Source of the DNA: Bacteroides sp. UBA1317
Lineage (GTDB): Bacteria; Bacteroidota; Bacteroidia; Bacteroidales; Bacteroidaceae
Length of the DNA: 33,203 nucleotides
Direction of reading: 5' to 3'
Assembly: GCA_002307035.1 (NCBI GenBank)
Contig: DBTL01000044.1
Location: 35,368 to 68,570 of the forward strand
Part shown: piece after piece, positions 7,359 through 16,141 of the stretch
How positions within the stretch are numbered: position 1 is the stretch's first letter
Layout of the letters: each line of letters opens with the position of its first letter
Translations under genes and position numbers: made by a program
The notes under the pieces: generated by a model
Told to the model about the DNA's origin: nothing
What the model saw: only the letters and a program-made list of their open reading frames with translations
The model's database searches: none

Positions 7359-7763
7359 CTATTTTTCGCACTTATCATCCGAGGAACAGCTATCACACGA
7401 ACCGGAGCAAATGGCACGATTTTCAAGAGCATCTATGGTAGTAAACGGCCTTAGCTTCCGGTCACTATACAGAGAAAGGTTATGCTTTAAGTCATTTCCA
7501 TCGCTTTTGTACACGTTAATACCGTTTTCTACAAACAAGTTTAATGCAAGTAGCTGAATTTGAGAGGTAAGAACGGCATCTATACCCATCTCTCTCATTC
7601 GTTTGGTGATCTTACTTCCCGGAGGGATGATAGTGCGCCATGACACAAACGTGCAAGCCTCTTCAGCTTCCGAAGCCATAGTATCAAAGATGCAAACATC
7701 AGGAGTCCTATTAAACCCTTCGGCTATCCTACTATTATCGTAAACAGGAACAATTACTTTCAT
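7359..7763 (-). CDS. NifX/NifB-C-terminal-like FeMo-cofactor-binding protein with Cys tail
   Basis: This 134-residue protein belongs to the Nitro_FeMo-Co family (NifX, NafY and the NifB C-terminal domain), which binds NifB-co or FeMo-co precursors. Seen are the MKVIVPVYDNSRIAEGF opening, the FDTM strand, a GIDAVLTSQIQLLALNLF helix and a GINVY strand. The last 16 residues add a Ser/Cys-rich tail with Cys119, Cys123, Cys126 and Cys132, which could bind a metal or cluster. The gene overlaps the end of modC by 29 bases and is the last gene of the nif-mod run. A role as cofactor carrier is inferred from family and location. It could also be one of the many NifX-like proteins of unknown function found in anaerobes. 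Confidence 0.8.
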   Translation of the reverse strand: MKVIVPVYDNSRIAEGFNRTPDVCIFDTMASEAEEACTFVSWRTIIPPGSKITKRMREMGIDAVLTSQIQLLALNLFVENGINVYKSDGNDLKHNLSLYSDRKLRPFTTIDALENRAICSGSCDSCSSDDKCEK

Positions 7764-8415
7764 CGTTTTCTACTATTAATCCGTTTTTAATCTTGATTAT
7801 TTCTGTGGCCATGCGGTGAGCTTCAGACATGTCGTGCGTCACCATGATACTGGTTGCAGCCAGATATTCATGTGCTCTTAATATCTCACATTGAAGTCTT
7901 TCACGCATCTCATGATCAATGGAAGAAAGAGGTTCGTCGAGCAATAGAATTTTAGGTGATGAAGCCAGTGCGCGCGCTAACGCTACCCGTTGTTTCTGTC
8001 CCCCGGATAGCTTCGCAGGTTTTTGCTTGGCCAGTTTGTGCATACCAAAGATACCGAGTAACTCATTAACTTTTGTTTTATCTTTTTCCTTCTGAGCAAA
8101 ACGAATATTCTCTTCCACACTCATATTAGGAAAGAGTGCAAAGTCCTGAAACATATAAGCAATGCTACGTTGTTGGGGTTTAAGATTTATTTTTCGTTGA
8201 GAGTCAAACCACACTTCATCTCCCACTTTAATGATTCCTTCGATTGGAGTGACTAAACCCGATAACATACGTAGCAAAGTGGTTTTACCCGAGCCCGAAT
8301 GTCCTACCAAACAGATAAAATCACCTCCTGAGATTTCTTTTTCGATATGCAACATCTTTTCTCCTTCGGAGGTAGTCATCTTTCGTTTCACGTCAATGTA
8401 AATAGAAGGCATCAT
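7735..8415 (-). CDS. modC: Molybdate ABC transporter ATP-binding protein
   Basis: This 226-residue ATPase drives molybdate uptake with ModB and ModA. Walker A GHSGSGKTT, the Q-loop in MFQDFALFPNMSVEENI, the signature LSGGQKQR, Walker B ILLLDEP and the switch His in VTHD are all present. It is shorter than classical ModC (about 350 residues) because the C-terminal TOBE/molbindin domain is absent. A free-standing molbindin (mop) is encoded at 25150-25356. It starts three bases after the modB stop and overlaps the nifX-like gene. Substrate specificity is assigned from the ModB neighbour and the nif context. Confidence 0.88.
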   Translation of the reverse strand: MMPSIYIDVKRKMTTSEGEKMLHIEKEISGGDFICLVGHSGSGKTTLLRMLSGLVTPIEGIIKVGDEVWFDSQRKINLKPQQRSIAYMFQDFALFPNMSVEENIRFAQKEKDKTKVNELLGIFGMHKLAKQKPAKLSGGQKQRVALARALASSPKILLLDEPLSSIDHEMRERLQCEILRAHEYLAATSIMVTHDMSEAHRMATEIIKIKNGLIVENDESNCSCLR

Positions 8416-8418
8416 ATT

Positions 8419-9084
8419 CTATACTGTTTTCTTGTTAATACTATAAATAATGGTGAGCACTACAAACGAAGCTAGAAAAAGCACCAAAGCATATTGATTG
8501 GCAGCTTTGTAGTTGAGTGCCTGTACTTCATCATAGAGCGCAATAGAAGCCACTCTTGTTGTCCCCGGCATATTACCTCCTACCATAAGCACAATACCAA
8601 ATTCGCCTACACAATGGGCAAAAGTCATGGCAACAGCAATGATGATACTACCTCGAATATTAGGGAGTAACACCCTGAAAAAAGTAGTCAAAGATGATTT
8701 CCCCATGGTATAAGAAGCTTCTTTCAAACTGGATGGTAACGACGCAAGTCCGTTTTGCAACGGCTGAATCATAAAAGGCAACGAACAGATGATACTGGCA
8801 ATCAGTACCCCGCCAAAACTAAAGGCCAAACGAACATCAAACCATTGCTCCATCATCTGCCCAAACCAATTTTGCGGACTATAGGCCACTAGAATATAAA
8901 AGCCCAACACAGTAGGCGGAAGCACCATGGGCATGGATATCAGCGCTTCTATTATGGCTTTCAAACGAAATCTGGAGTAAGCCAGAAAATAAGCTATAGG
9001 CAGACCTAAAAGAAACAAGATCAGTGTTGTCCAAAAGGCTAGTTTACCTGTTGTTACAAGCGTTTGTATGAAGTCACTATTCAT
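8419..9084 (-). CDS. modB: Molybdate ABC transporter permease
   Basis: This 221-residue inner-membrane permease has five or six hydrophobic segments (about 12-38, 48-70, 85-108, 132-158 and 193-214). The cytoplasmic EAA-type loop is SLKEASYTMGKSSLTTFFRVLLPNI, and the GEFGIVLMVGGNMPGTT region is typical of ModB/CysT-type permeases. It follows nifV by 43 bases and precedes modC by three. Its binding protein ModA is encoded far away, in a separate operon beyond nifH, so transporter and nitrogenase are made together while ModA is controlled separately. Confidence 0.9.
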   Translation of the reverse strand: MNSDFIQTLVTTGKLAFWTTLILFLLGLPIAYFLAYSRFRLKAIIEALISMPMVLPPTVLGFYILVAYSPQNWFGQMMEQWFDVRLAFSFGGVLIASIICSLPFMIQPLQNGLASLPSSLKEASYTMGKSSLTTFFRVLLPNIRGSIIIAVAMTFAHCVGEFGIVLMVGGNMPGTTRVASIALYDEVQALNYKAANQYALVLFLASFVVLTIIYSINKKTV

Positions 9085-9127
9085 ATTCTGTTGGCGTTAT
9101 AAAGTTAAAAGATATCGACAGATAAAA

Positions 9128-10252
9128 CTACAAGTAGTGCTTATAAAGTCTGAACAACTCTGCTTCGGATAATGAACGTTTCAATTTTACCGCTTCTTGT
9201 TTCACCTCTCGAAGTAGGTTAGTACTTTCTTCAACACTGAGTTCGTAACCTTTAGAAGAGAAGAAACCACAAATAGCCGCTCGTCCGCTATGTTTTCCGA
9301 AAACAAATGGTTCTTCACTCCTCCCTACGCCCGCTGCATCAATAATCTGATAGGTGGTACGATCAGTTAGTAAGCATTGCGTATGTATACCCGATTCGTG
9401 ACTGATGGCAAACTTCCCTGTGATAGGTTTCATATCTGATAACACCCGTCCGGAGGCTCGTTCAACTAAAGCAGAGAGTTCGGTTAAATATTCCGTACGA
9501 ATACCACTTTGCCCATTTCCACTCAGAGAAAGAGCCATTACGAGCTCTTCAAGCACGGCATTACCCGACCGCTCTCCCAACCCATTCACTGTTACACTAG
9601 CCGCCTCGGCTCCCGAACACAAAGCTGTAAAAGTATTTGCCGTAGCCATACCCAAATCATTGTGCCCGTGAAACTCAAAGGGAACATGAGGATATTCTTT
9701 TTTGAGCCTTGCAAATAACTTTGATACGGTAAACGGATTCATAATACCTACCGTGTCGGCTATACGAACCCGGGAAGCGCCACAACAAACTGCCTGTCCT
9801 ATAAAATCTACTAGAAATGGGAAACCGGCCCGTGAAGCATCTTGTGCTCCGACAGTGATATAACGAAAACGCCCGGAAGCGTATCTCAATACTTCTCCCA
9901 ACTTTTTCATTACCCATAATTCATTCTTACCTAATGCGCTTAAATGAATAGACGAAACCGGAAAGGATATGTGTACGCCTTGTGCACCGGTAGCGGCAGC
10001 TTCGTCTACATCACTGCAGACAGCTCTGCACCATGCCAGGCAATCGAAGGAGAAACCCGCACGCACCAAAGTAGTGATGTCTTCTTTATCCTGGAGAGAA
10101 ATAGCCGGCATTCCGATTTCAAGTTCCGGAACGCCTGCCTTATCAAGTAAAGCTGCAATTTGCATCTTCTCCTCTAAAGAGAACACCACTCCTGCCGCTT
10201 GTTCGCCGTCGCGAAGAGTCGTATCAATAATATGTACTTTCTTCTCTGTCAT
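9128..10252 (-). CDS. nifV: Homocitrate synthase
   Basis: This 374-residue protein condenses acetyl-CoA with 2-oxoglutarate to homocitrate, the organic ligand of FeMo-co. The HMGL-like TIM-barrel motifs are DTTLRDGEQAAGVVFS (near the N terminus), the EFHGHNDLGMATAN metal-binding region and the NGLGERSGN loop. The start at 10252 is chosen because its ATG overlaps the ferredoxin TGA (ATGA). An in-frame ATG at 10276 would add eight residues inside the upstream gene. Location between nifB/ferredoxin and modB supports NifV over 2-isopropylmalate or citramalate synthase. Confidence 0.92.
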   Translation of the reverse strand: MTEKKVHIIDTTLRDGEQAAGVVFSLEEKMQIAALLDKAGVPELEIGMPAISLQDKEDITTLVRAGFSFDCLAWCRAVCSDVDEAAATGAQGVHISFPVSSIHLSALGKNELWVMKKLGEVLRYASGRFRYITVGAQDASRAGFPFLVDFIGQAVCCGASRVRIADTVGIMNPFTVSKLFARLKKEYPHVPFEFHGHNDLGMATANTFTALCSGAEAASVTVNGLGERSGNAVLEELVMALSLSGNGQSGIRTEYLTELSALVERASGRVLSDMKPITGKFAISHESGIHTQCLLTDRTTYQIIDAAGVGRSEEPFVFGKHSGRAAICGFFSSKGYELSVEESTNLLREVKQEAVKLKRSLSEAELFRLYKHYL

Positions 10253-10557
10253 TCGGATATGAGATATTTTTCGCAAGGTTCTCCCTCTTCAAGTGCATCG
10301 AGTATCTCGTCGATAGCATCTTCTGTATCTACGCAGCCATACCAATAATTATGAGGATGTACTACTATAATGGGCCCTTGCGAACATAGATTTAAACATC
10401 CCGTCGTAGATACAGCCACATCCAGACCACGGTCATTACACTCTTCCATAATGTATTGCAGAAGCGAAGGTGCTCCTTTCTTTGTGCAAGCTCCTTGCGC
10501 ATCGCCATTCAGGCGGAAAGAGTTGCAAACTAAAATGTGATAGCTCGGTTTTTTCAT
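10249..10557 (-). CDS. [2Fe-2S] ferredoxin, thioredoxin-like (Shethna type)
   Basis: This 102-residue protein has the four cysteines Cys11, Cys24, Cys54 and Cys58 in the pattern C-x12-C-x29-C-x3-C of thioredoxin-fold [2Fe-2S] ferredoxins, such as the Clostridium pasteurianum and Azotobacter FeS-protein types. These ferredoxins are regularly found in nif clusters, where they are linked to cofactor assembly, electron donation or conformational protection. It is located between nifB and nifV, with the ATGA overlap to nifV indicating tight coupling. An electron-transfer role to NifB or nitrogenase is an inference. Confidence 0.88.
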   Translation of the reverse strand: MKKPSYHILVCNSFRLNGDAQGACTKKGAPSLLQYIMEECNDRGLDVAVSTTGCLNLCSQGPIIVVHPHNYWYGCVDTEDAIDEILDALEEGEPCEKYLISE

Positions 10558-10604
10558 TTCGTCAGAATTTTATTTTTAGTACTAGAAACATCTAAGTTTA
10601 TTTC

Positions 10605-11885
10605 TCAAGCACAACCTTGTGCATTTCCTTTACACTCGCTGCCACAACGAAAAGCATCCGCTTTCTTTATGCTGCGAATAGGCCTGTTGTTATAAATACC
10701 ATCCAAGCCTTCGTCTATCATTCCCGTCATCTGGACTACTTTGATGCCACACTCTTTTAGTATAGATGAGGGGTTATCTCCCACTCCGGATACCAATAAG
10801 GCTCTGCAGTCAATGAGCATACGCGCTACGTCAATCCATCTTTGATCGCCACCACCTTTATCAGGCATGAAACGTTCTTCAACAAACTGGAATCCATTGG
10901 GCGTTTCACGAAAGATATACAGACTTTTTGCTTCGCCTAAATGCATGTTTACCAGATGACCTTCGTACGTTGCCACGGCTACATAAGGACGTTTTGCTTC
11001 ATCATCAGCCTGGCCGGAAGATATTTGTTGCAGGATGGTATACGCCTCTTTCAAATCTTGCCCCAACAACCCGGCTGCGTCGGCCCGACAACGGGCACAG
11101 TGCGTCATCAATGGTAAATGATGTTTAGCCTCAGCCCGCACACGAAATATCATCTTTTGATCGGGTTTAGGCATCTCTTCAAAGTTTGAACCTCCCGTAG
11201 GTATCAATGGCATGCAGTTTATCAGGTCAGCTCCCAAAGCCTTTACAACCTTTGCAGTTTCGTCGATGTGATGATCATTGATGCCCGGTATAATGATAAA
11301 ATTGATCTTCACGGTAATTCCTTTGGCTTTTAGCAAAGGGATGCAGGCTAGTTGGCGTTCCATGAGCAAACGCGCCGCTTCTTCGCCCCGATACATCTTC
11401 TTGTTAAAGCGTACCCAACGATAGATCTGAGAAGTGATGGCAGTGTCTACTCCATTGATAGTAATGGTGACGTGTGTTACGTCTAATGCAGCAATTTCGT
11501 CAATGTATGGCTCCAGATTGAGCCCGTTGGTCGAAAGGCAGAATATCCGGTTTGGAAATTCCGCTTTCACCGCACGGAGGGTCTTCATCACCTCTTCCGG
11601 ATTGGCAAAGGGGTCTCCCGGACCAGCAATGCCAATAACTGATATATTATCGATGTGTTTGTCTAATTCCTGCAGGTAACGCACTGCTTGATAAGGTTCG
11701 AGCACAGAGGAAGTTACGCCCGGCCGACTTTCGTTTACGCAGTCATACTTACGATTGCAATAGTTGCATTGTATGTTACACCTGGGTGCTACCGGCATGT
11801 GCACACGAGCATGTGTGTGCCTGGCTTCTTCATCAAAACAAGGGTGTTTTGCTATATGTTCGTCTGTAATTACTTTAGCCATCAT
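10605..11885 (-). CDS. nifB: FeMo-cofactor biosynthesis radical SAM protein NifB
   Basis: This 426-residue protein makes NifB-co, the 8Fe-9S-C core of FeMo-co. The radical-SAM cluster motif CNIQCNYC (Cys36, Cys40, Cys43) is preceded by HPCFDEEA and followed by a second Cys in KYDC, as in NifB. Residues about 1-285 are the SAM barrel. Residues about 300-426 form a fused NifX-like cofactor-binding domain (AVATYEGHLVNMHLGEA). The tail is Cys-rich (CGSECKGNAQGC). It follows nifN by 23 bases. A second Met codon right after the first is an equally good start. Confidence 0.96.
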   Translation of the reverse strand: MMAKVITDEHIAKHPCFDEEARHTHARVHMPVAPRCNIQCNYCNRKYDCVNESRPGVTSSVLEPYQAVRYLQELDKHIDNISVIGIAGPGDPFANPEEVMKTLRAVKAEFPNRIFCLSTNGLNLEPYIDEIAALDVTHVTITINGVDTAITSQIYRWVRFNKKMYRGEEAARLLMERQLACIPLLKAKGITVKINFIIIPGINDHHIDETAKVVKALGADLINCMPLIPTGGSNFEEMPKPDQKMIFRVRAEAKHHLPLMTHCARCRADAAGLLGQDLKEAYTILQQISSGQADDEAKRPYVAVATYEGHLVNMHLGEAKSLYIFRETPNGFQFVEERFMPDKGGGDQRWIDVARMLIDCRALLVSGVGDNPSSILKECGIKVVQMTGMIDEGLDGIYNNRPIRSIKKADAFRCGSECKGNAQGCA

Positions 11886-11908
11886 CTTTCGTTTTTTATG
11901 ATTATCAC

Positions 11909-13324
11909 TTACATGTATTTGTAGCCAATGGGCGAATGTTCTTGTTTATATTCGAGGAGAGCATTTACAATCCGATCGAACAACTGTTGTGCGCCTGTAT
12001 AGAAAAGATGTTCTATACGGGGACCTCCTACTCTGTCGTGAATCGGGAAACCGACCCGTATTAAAGGGATGCCCAATTCGCGGGCAATGTAATATCCCTT
12101 GCTGTTTCCTATGATGATGTCCGGTTTCAATGTTTCGGCCAACTCACGTACCGTTTCAAAGTCCGTACCATTCATCACTATCGTATCTGTGCCGGTGTCT
12201 CCTATATGTTCTTTCAGTTCTTTTTTCATGAATCCACTCTCTCCACCCGAAGCGACCAGAACGGGAATAATACCTATCTCACGCAAGAAAGAAGTAATGC
12301 CCAACACCATGTCTTCGTCGCCAAACACGATGGCTCGTTTACCAAACACATATTTGTGCCCATCAATATACGAGTCTACCAATCGCCCACGTTGCAAACT
12401 ATATTTTTCAGTGAGCTTCTTGCCCGTAATCTTTTCTAAGGTTTCCACAAAACGATCTGTACCATCGATACCAATCGGCATGAGCAAACGACTATTGGGG
12501 ACATCACAATGGCTTTCGAGCCATTCTCCGGCAGTTGTTAGGACGTTTGTGTTGCGTATACGTCCGGCTAGTGCCCCTTTATTCAATACCGTTCCAAATT
12601 CGATACTACCCCGCGCACTACCCGTCAGGCGGATATGATCGACAGGTGTTCCTCCTTCAGGAACCAAATGATAGTCTTTCCAGAAAGGATTATCAAGCGA
12701 AGCCGAATAGTCAGGCAATAGTACATATTCAATACCTGCATCGCCAAGCATCTCTTTCAGGTTACGTAAATCAGCCGGAGACACAAAGCCCGGAAACAAA
12801 TTGAGATGAGTTCCTGTATGTTCGCTTTTAGTAGCTAACGCCACTACTGCTGAACAAACCGCTTCGTGAAAACCATCCATGTGTGTACCCTGATAACTAG
12901 GTGTAGAGGCGTGGATGAACACCGGAAGTTCCGCATTATCAGCATTTGCTTGTTTGTATTCAGCAATGAGTCCCGGCACATCCTCTCCTATTGTTTCGGC
13001 CAGACAGGTAGTAGCAATCCCTATCACTTTAGGGTTATATTGCTTGATAACATTATTAATCCCTTCCACAAAGTTTCGATTGCCACCATAGATCGTTGTC
13101 GTTTCACTAAAGTTAGACGAAGCAATATCTACCGGCTCTTTGTAGTGACTAATCATGTAACGACGAATGTACGTAGCACATCCTTGCGAACCATGGATGA
13201 TGGGCACACACCCTTCAATCCCTTTAAATACCACCGAAGCCCCCAACGGTGCGCAGAGCTTACAGGCATTGCGCGAAGAGGTGTATGTCGGCGTTGTCTT
13301 TTTGTTTTCTGTTGTCGATTGCAT
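11909..13324 (-). CDS. nifN: Nitrogenase cofactor scaffold subunit NifN
   Basis: This 471-residue protein is the beta-like half of the NifEN scaffold on which NifB-co matures to FeMo-co. The N-terminal CKLCAPLGASVVFKGIEGC and GSQGCATYIRRYM blocks carry Cys21/24, Cys39 and Cys49, and TTCLAETIGEDVP is the counterpart of the NifK TTCLSETIGDD motif. It is NifK-like in sequence but encoded after nifE and before nifB, which fits NifN. The start at 13324 comes 12 bases after the nifE stop. NifN normally lacks the full P-cluster ligand set, and the pattern here agrees with a scaffold rather than an enzyme subunit. Confidence 0.93.
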   Translation of the reverse strand: MQSTTENKKTTPTYTSSRNACKLCAPLGASVVFKGIEGCVPIIHGSQGCATYIRRYMISHYKEPVDIASSNFSETTTIYGGNRNFVEGINNVIKQYNPKVIGIATTCLAETIGEDVPGLIAEYKQANADNAELPVFIHASTPSYQGTHMDGFHEAVCSAVVALATKSEHTGTHLNLFPGFVSPADLRNLKEMLGDAGIEYVLLPDYSASLDNPFWKDYHLVPEGGTPVDHIRLTGSARGSIEFGTVLNKGALAGRIRNTNVLTTAGEWLESHCDVPNSRLLMPIGIDGTDRFVETLEKITGKKLTEKYSLQRGRLVDSYIDGHKYVFGKRAIVFGDEDMVLGITSFLREIGIIPVLVASGGESGFMKKELKEHIGDTGTDTIVMNGTDFETVRELAETLKPDIIIGNSKGYYIARELGIPLIRVGFPIHDRVGGPRIEHLFYTGAQQLFDRIVNALLEYKQEHSPIGYKYM

Positions 13325-13336
13325 AATTTCGTTGTT

Positions 13337-14662
13337 TTATCTGACAAATTTCCAAACGGGACTCATAATGGTTCCATATACCTCTTTAGCAAAATTGAGC
13401 ATACCTTCATATCCGGCCAATGCCTCTTTCCGCTCATGGTTATGGTCACAAAAACCAAGACCGATTTTATATGCTATCGGACGCTCTTTCACACCACCAA
13501 TAAAGAGATCAGCTTTTTTCTCTTTCACAAAAGCCGAAAGTTCCACCGGATTAGAATCGTCTACGATGATAGTATCCTCATCGCAGAGTTGCTGAATGAG
13601 CTGATAGTCCTCTTTATCTCCGGTTTGTGAACCGACTATTACCGTTTTAATGCCAATCAATCTCAAGGCTTTAATCAGGGAGATCGCTTTGAAAGCACCT
13701 CCTACGTAAATAGCAGCCTTTTTCCCGGTAAGTGCTTCTTTATAAGGAGCCAACGCAGGCAGCAAGCGAGCGAGTTCTTCTTTCACTATCTGTCGGGCAT
13801 TATTGAGCAACTCTTCACTCTTGAAGAAGTTGGCAACCTCATACAGTGCATCACTCATATCCTCAATGCCGAAATAGGAAACACGCATAAAAGGCACATT
13901 GTATTTCTCTTTCATCATTTTGGCCAGATGCATCATTGAGCCGGAACATTGCACAACATTCAGCGATGCGTTGTGTGCATTGCAAATATCATCTACCCTG
14001 CCGTCACCTGTAATAGTCGCATTCACGTAGATACCCATCCGCTTGTAATACTCCAGTAAAATCCATAATTCTCCGGCTAAGTTGAAATCACCCAGGATAT
14101 TGATGGAAAACTTCGGAGTAGGTCTATTCTGCGTACCTACCAACTGAAATAACGACTCGCACGCTATGCGATAACCGTCTTTCTTTGAACCCTGAAATCC
14201 GGGTGCCTGAACAGGAATGACCGGGATGCCTTTCTTTGCGGCCATCTCTTTGCAAACAGCTTCCACATCGTCGCCAATGACACCTACAATGCAAGTGCTG
14301 TAGACGAAAGCAGCTTTGGGATGATGCAATTCAATCAATTCATCAAGCGAAGCACTGAGTTTCACTGCTCCTCCAAAAATAACGTCTTTCTCACGCAAAT
14401 CGGTAGAAAAACTAAGCCGGTGAAGTTCCGGTCCCGAAGATAGCGAACCGCGAATATCCCATGTATATGCCGCACAACCGATGGGCCCATGGATGAGATG
14501 CAATGCATCTGCAATGGGATAAAGCACCACCCTAGAACCACAGAACACACAAGCCCTCTGGCTTACCGAGCCTGCCAGGCTGGCTTTGCCACAAGCAATA
14601 GCTTCTCCTGAACTACCGGCTCTGCCTACCTGGTTTTTTCTTTCTTCTAATATGATGCTCAT
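13337..14662 (-). CDS. nifE: Nitrogenase cofactor scaffold subunit NifE
   Basis: This 441-residue protein is the alpha-like half of the NifEN scaffold. CVFCGSRVVLYPIADALHLIHGPIGC (Cys38, Cys41, Cys63) and YSTCIVGVIGDDV (Cys124) are the NifE/NifD-type cluster motifs. The region corresponding to the NifD cofactor Cys reads VQCSGSMMHLAKMM. Length and order (after nifK, before nifN) match NifE. A 70-base gap with a strong stem-loop separates it from nifK, the widest gap in the operon. Confidence 0.93.
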   Translation of the reverse strand: MSIILEERKNQVGRAGSSGEAIACGKASLAGSVSQRACVFCGSRVVLYPIADALHLIHGPIGCAAYTWDIRGSLSSGPELHRLSFSTDLREKDVIFGGAVKLSASLDELIELHHPKAAFVYSTCIVGVIGDDVEAVCKEMAAKKGIPVIPVQAPGFQGSKKDGYRIACESLFQLVGTQNRPTPKFSINILGDFNLAGELWILLEYYKRMGIYVNATITGDGRVDDICNAHNASLNVVQCSGSMMHLAKMMKEKYNVPFMRVSYFGIEDMSDALYEVANFFKSEELLNNARQIVKEELARLLPALAPYKEALTGKKAAIYVGGAFKAISLIKALRLIGIKTVIVGSQTGDKEDYQLIQQLCDEDTIIVDDSNPVELSAFVKEKKADLFIGGVKERPIAYKIGLGFCDHNHERKEALAGYEGMLNFAKEVYGTIMSPVWKFVR

Positions 14663-14688
14663 AACTTTACCTGTTTATATCAATAAAA

Positions 14689-14718
14689 GCAACGCTACAC
14701 ATAGCCATGCAGCGTTGC
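14689..14718 (-). promoter_or_regulatory. Stem-loop between nifK and nifE
   Basis: GCAACGCT (14689-14696) and AGCGTTGC (14711-14718) form an 8-bp perfect, GC-rich stem with a 14-base loop, placed in the only sizeable gap of the nif operon. No T-run follows on the minus strand. It is more likely an RNA-processing or 3'-stabilising element for nifHDK mRNA than a terminator; this role is inferred. Confidence 0.5.
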
Positions 14719-14732
14719 GAGAGTTCACGCTA

Positions 14733-16112
14733 TTAAAGCTGAAACTCGAATTTCTCTTCTGCACAAGTGCGATCCATGTGGTCAAAGAGTACATTCAGAA
14801 TTTGAATAGCCAAATTAGTGGCTCCTACGTAGCCTGTTTTAGGAAAGAAGTTATGTCCGGCACGATCAGCAATAGGAAATCCGTAACGTACAAACGGAAT
14901 GTCTTCATCGCGAGCGATGTATTTGCCATACGTGTTTCCAATCAGCAAGTCAACCGGTTCTTGTTTAATCCATTGGTGCATTCTGAACATATCTGCCAAT
15001 TCACCTCCTTTAAATTTTGCTTCAGGAATATCTTTCAAAATGGTTTTCAAACGCTCTTCAAATGGTTTTCCGGGTGTTCCCGAAACCACATAAACAGGGC
15101 GCATGTCCATGCTTACAAGAAATTCGCAAAGTGGAATCAATGTATCAGGATCTCCAAATAAAGCGACACGCTTGCCATAAAAATATTTCTGATTATCGGC
15201 AATAAGATCAATCAAGCGACCGCGTTCTTCGGTAATACTTTCGGGTACAGGCACATTGGCATGACGGCTCAAAGCAGTGATGAAACGATCTGTTGCTTTC
15301 AAACCAATTGGAATATCAGTCATCTCAAACTTCACCTTACATTTATTTTCCAAAGCGATACATGCAGTATTGGTACTATATTCACCAAGGCCTATTGTAA
15401 ATTTGCTATCGCCTGTTGTTTTAAGCTGCTCTGTAGTACATCCTCCTTTTGGATACATTTCATATTTACCCGTAAGTGGAGTATCGAGCACACCGGTCAT
15501 ATCAGGAAACATCAGTGTCCGAGCTTCCATAACAGAAGCCAAACGCTTAATTTCTCCCATATCCGAAGGTTCCATCCAACCTGCAACAAGGTTTACTACA
15601 TTTCGCTTTTTCGGTGTAGCTGTTGAAAAGAATTTCACCATGGCAGCAACCTGATTGGCATATCCCGTGATGTGGCTACCCACGTAAGAAGGTGTATTGC
15701 AATAGATTACTTTTTTGCCAGCCGGTATTTTACCATCTTCATCAGCTTTCGATACGATTTGCGTCAAGTCATCACCAATGGTTTCCGAAAGACAAGTGGT
15801 GTGCACCGCTATCACTTCCGGATCATAAACCGAGAAAATTGTTTCGATGGATTGCAGCAAGTTAGCTGAGCCTCCAAAAACAGAAGAACCTTCGGAGAAT
15901 GAACTGGTAGAAGCCACTATCGGCTCTTTGAAATGGCGAGTCAAAGCACTCCTGTGATAGGCACAGCACCCTTGTGAGCCATGACTGTGAGGCAAGCATC
16001 CGTGGATACCGAAAGCCGCATACATGGCGCCAATAGGTTGGCAAGTCTTTGCCGGATTGATGGTCAAAGCCTTTCTATCAATCTCTTTAGCAGTAGTATG
16101 TCTTAGTAACAT
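14733..16112 (-). CDS. nifK: Nitrogenase MoFe protein beta subunit
   Basis: This 459-residue protein pairs with NifD in the MoFe protein and supplies half of the P-cluster ligands: Cys24 (KTCQPIGAM), Cys49 (GSQGCCAYHRS) and Cys107 (HTTCLSETIGDD). The N-terminal extension of about 50 residues found in Azotobacter-type NifK is absent, as in NifK of Clostridium and other anaerobes. The gene lies 29 bases after nifD. All expected ligands are present, so the subunit should be functional. Confidence 0.96.
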   Translation of the reverse strand: MLLRHTTAKEIDRKALTINPAKTCQPIGAMYAAFGIHGCLPHSHGSQGCCAYHRSALTRHFKEPIVASTSSFSEGSSVFGGSANLLQSIETIFSVYDPEVIAVHTTCLSETIGDDLTQIVSKADEDGKIPAGKKVIYCNTPSYVGSHITGYANQVAAMVKFFSTATPKKRNVVNLVAGWMEPSDMGEIKRLASVMEARTLMFPDMTGVLDTPLTGKYEMYPKGGCTTEQLKTTGDSKFTIGLGEYSTNTACIALENKCKVKFEMTDIPIGLKATDRFITALSRHANVPVPESITEERGRLIDLIADNQKYFYGKRVALFGDPDTLIPLCEFLVSMDMRPVYVVSGTPGKPFEERLKTILKDIPEAKFKGGELADMFRMHQWIKQEPVDLLIGNTYGKYIARDEDIPFVRYGFPIADRAGHNFFPKTGYVGATNLAIQILNVLFDHMDRTCAEEKFEFQL

Positions 16113-16141
16113 TTGTTCTAAAAATTAAAGGGTTATCAAAA

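Noticed and set aside
12866..13630. Long plus-strand open frame of 254 codons opposite nifN and nifE
   Set aside because: It is antisense to two well-recognised nif genes, spans their junction, and has no recognisable domain; a shadow frame.
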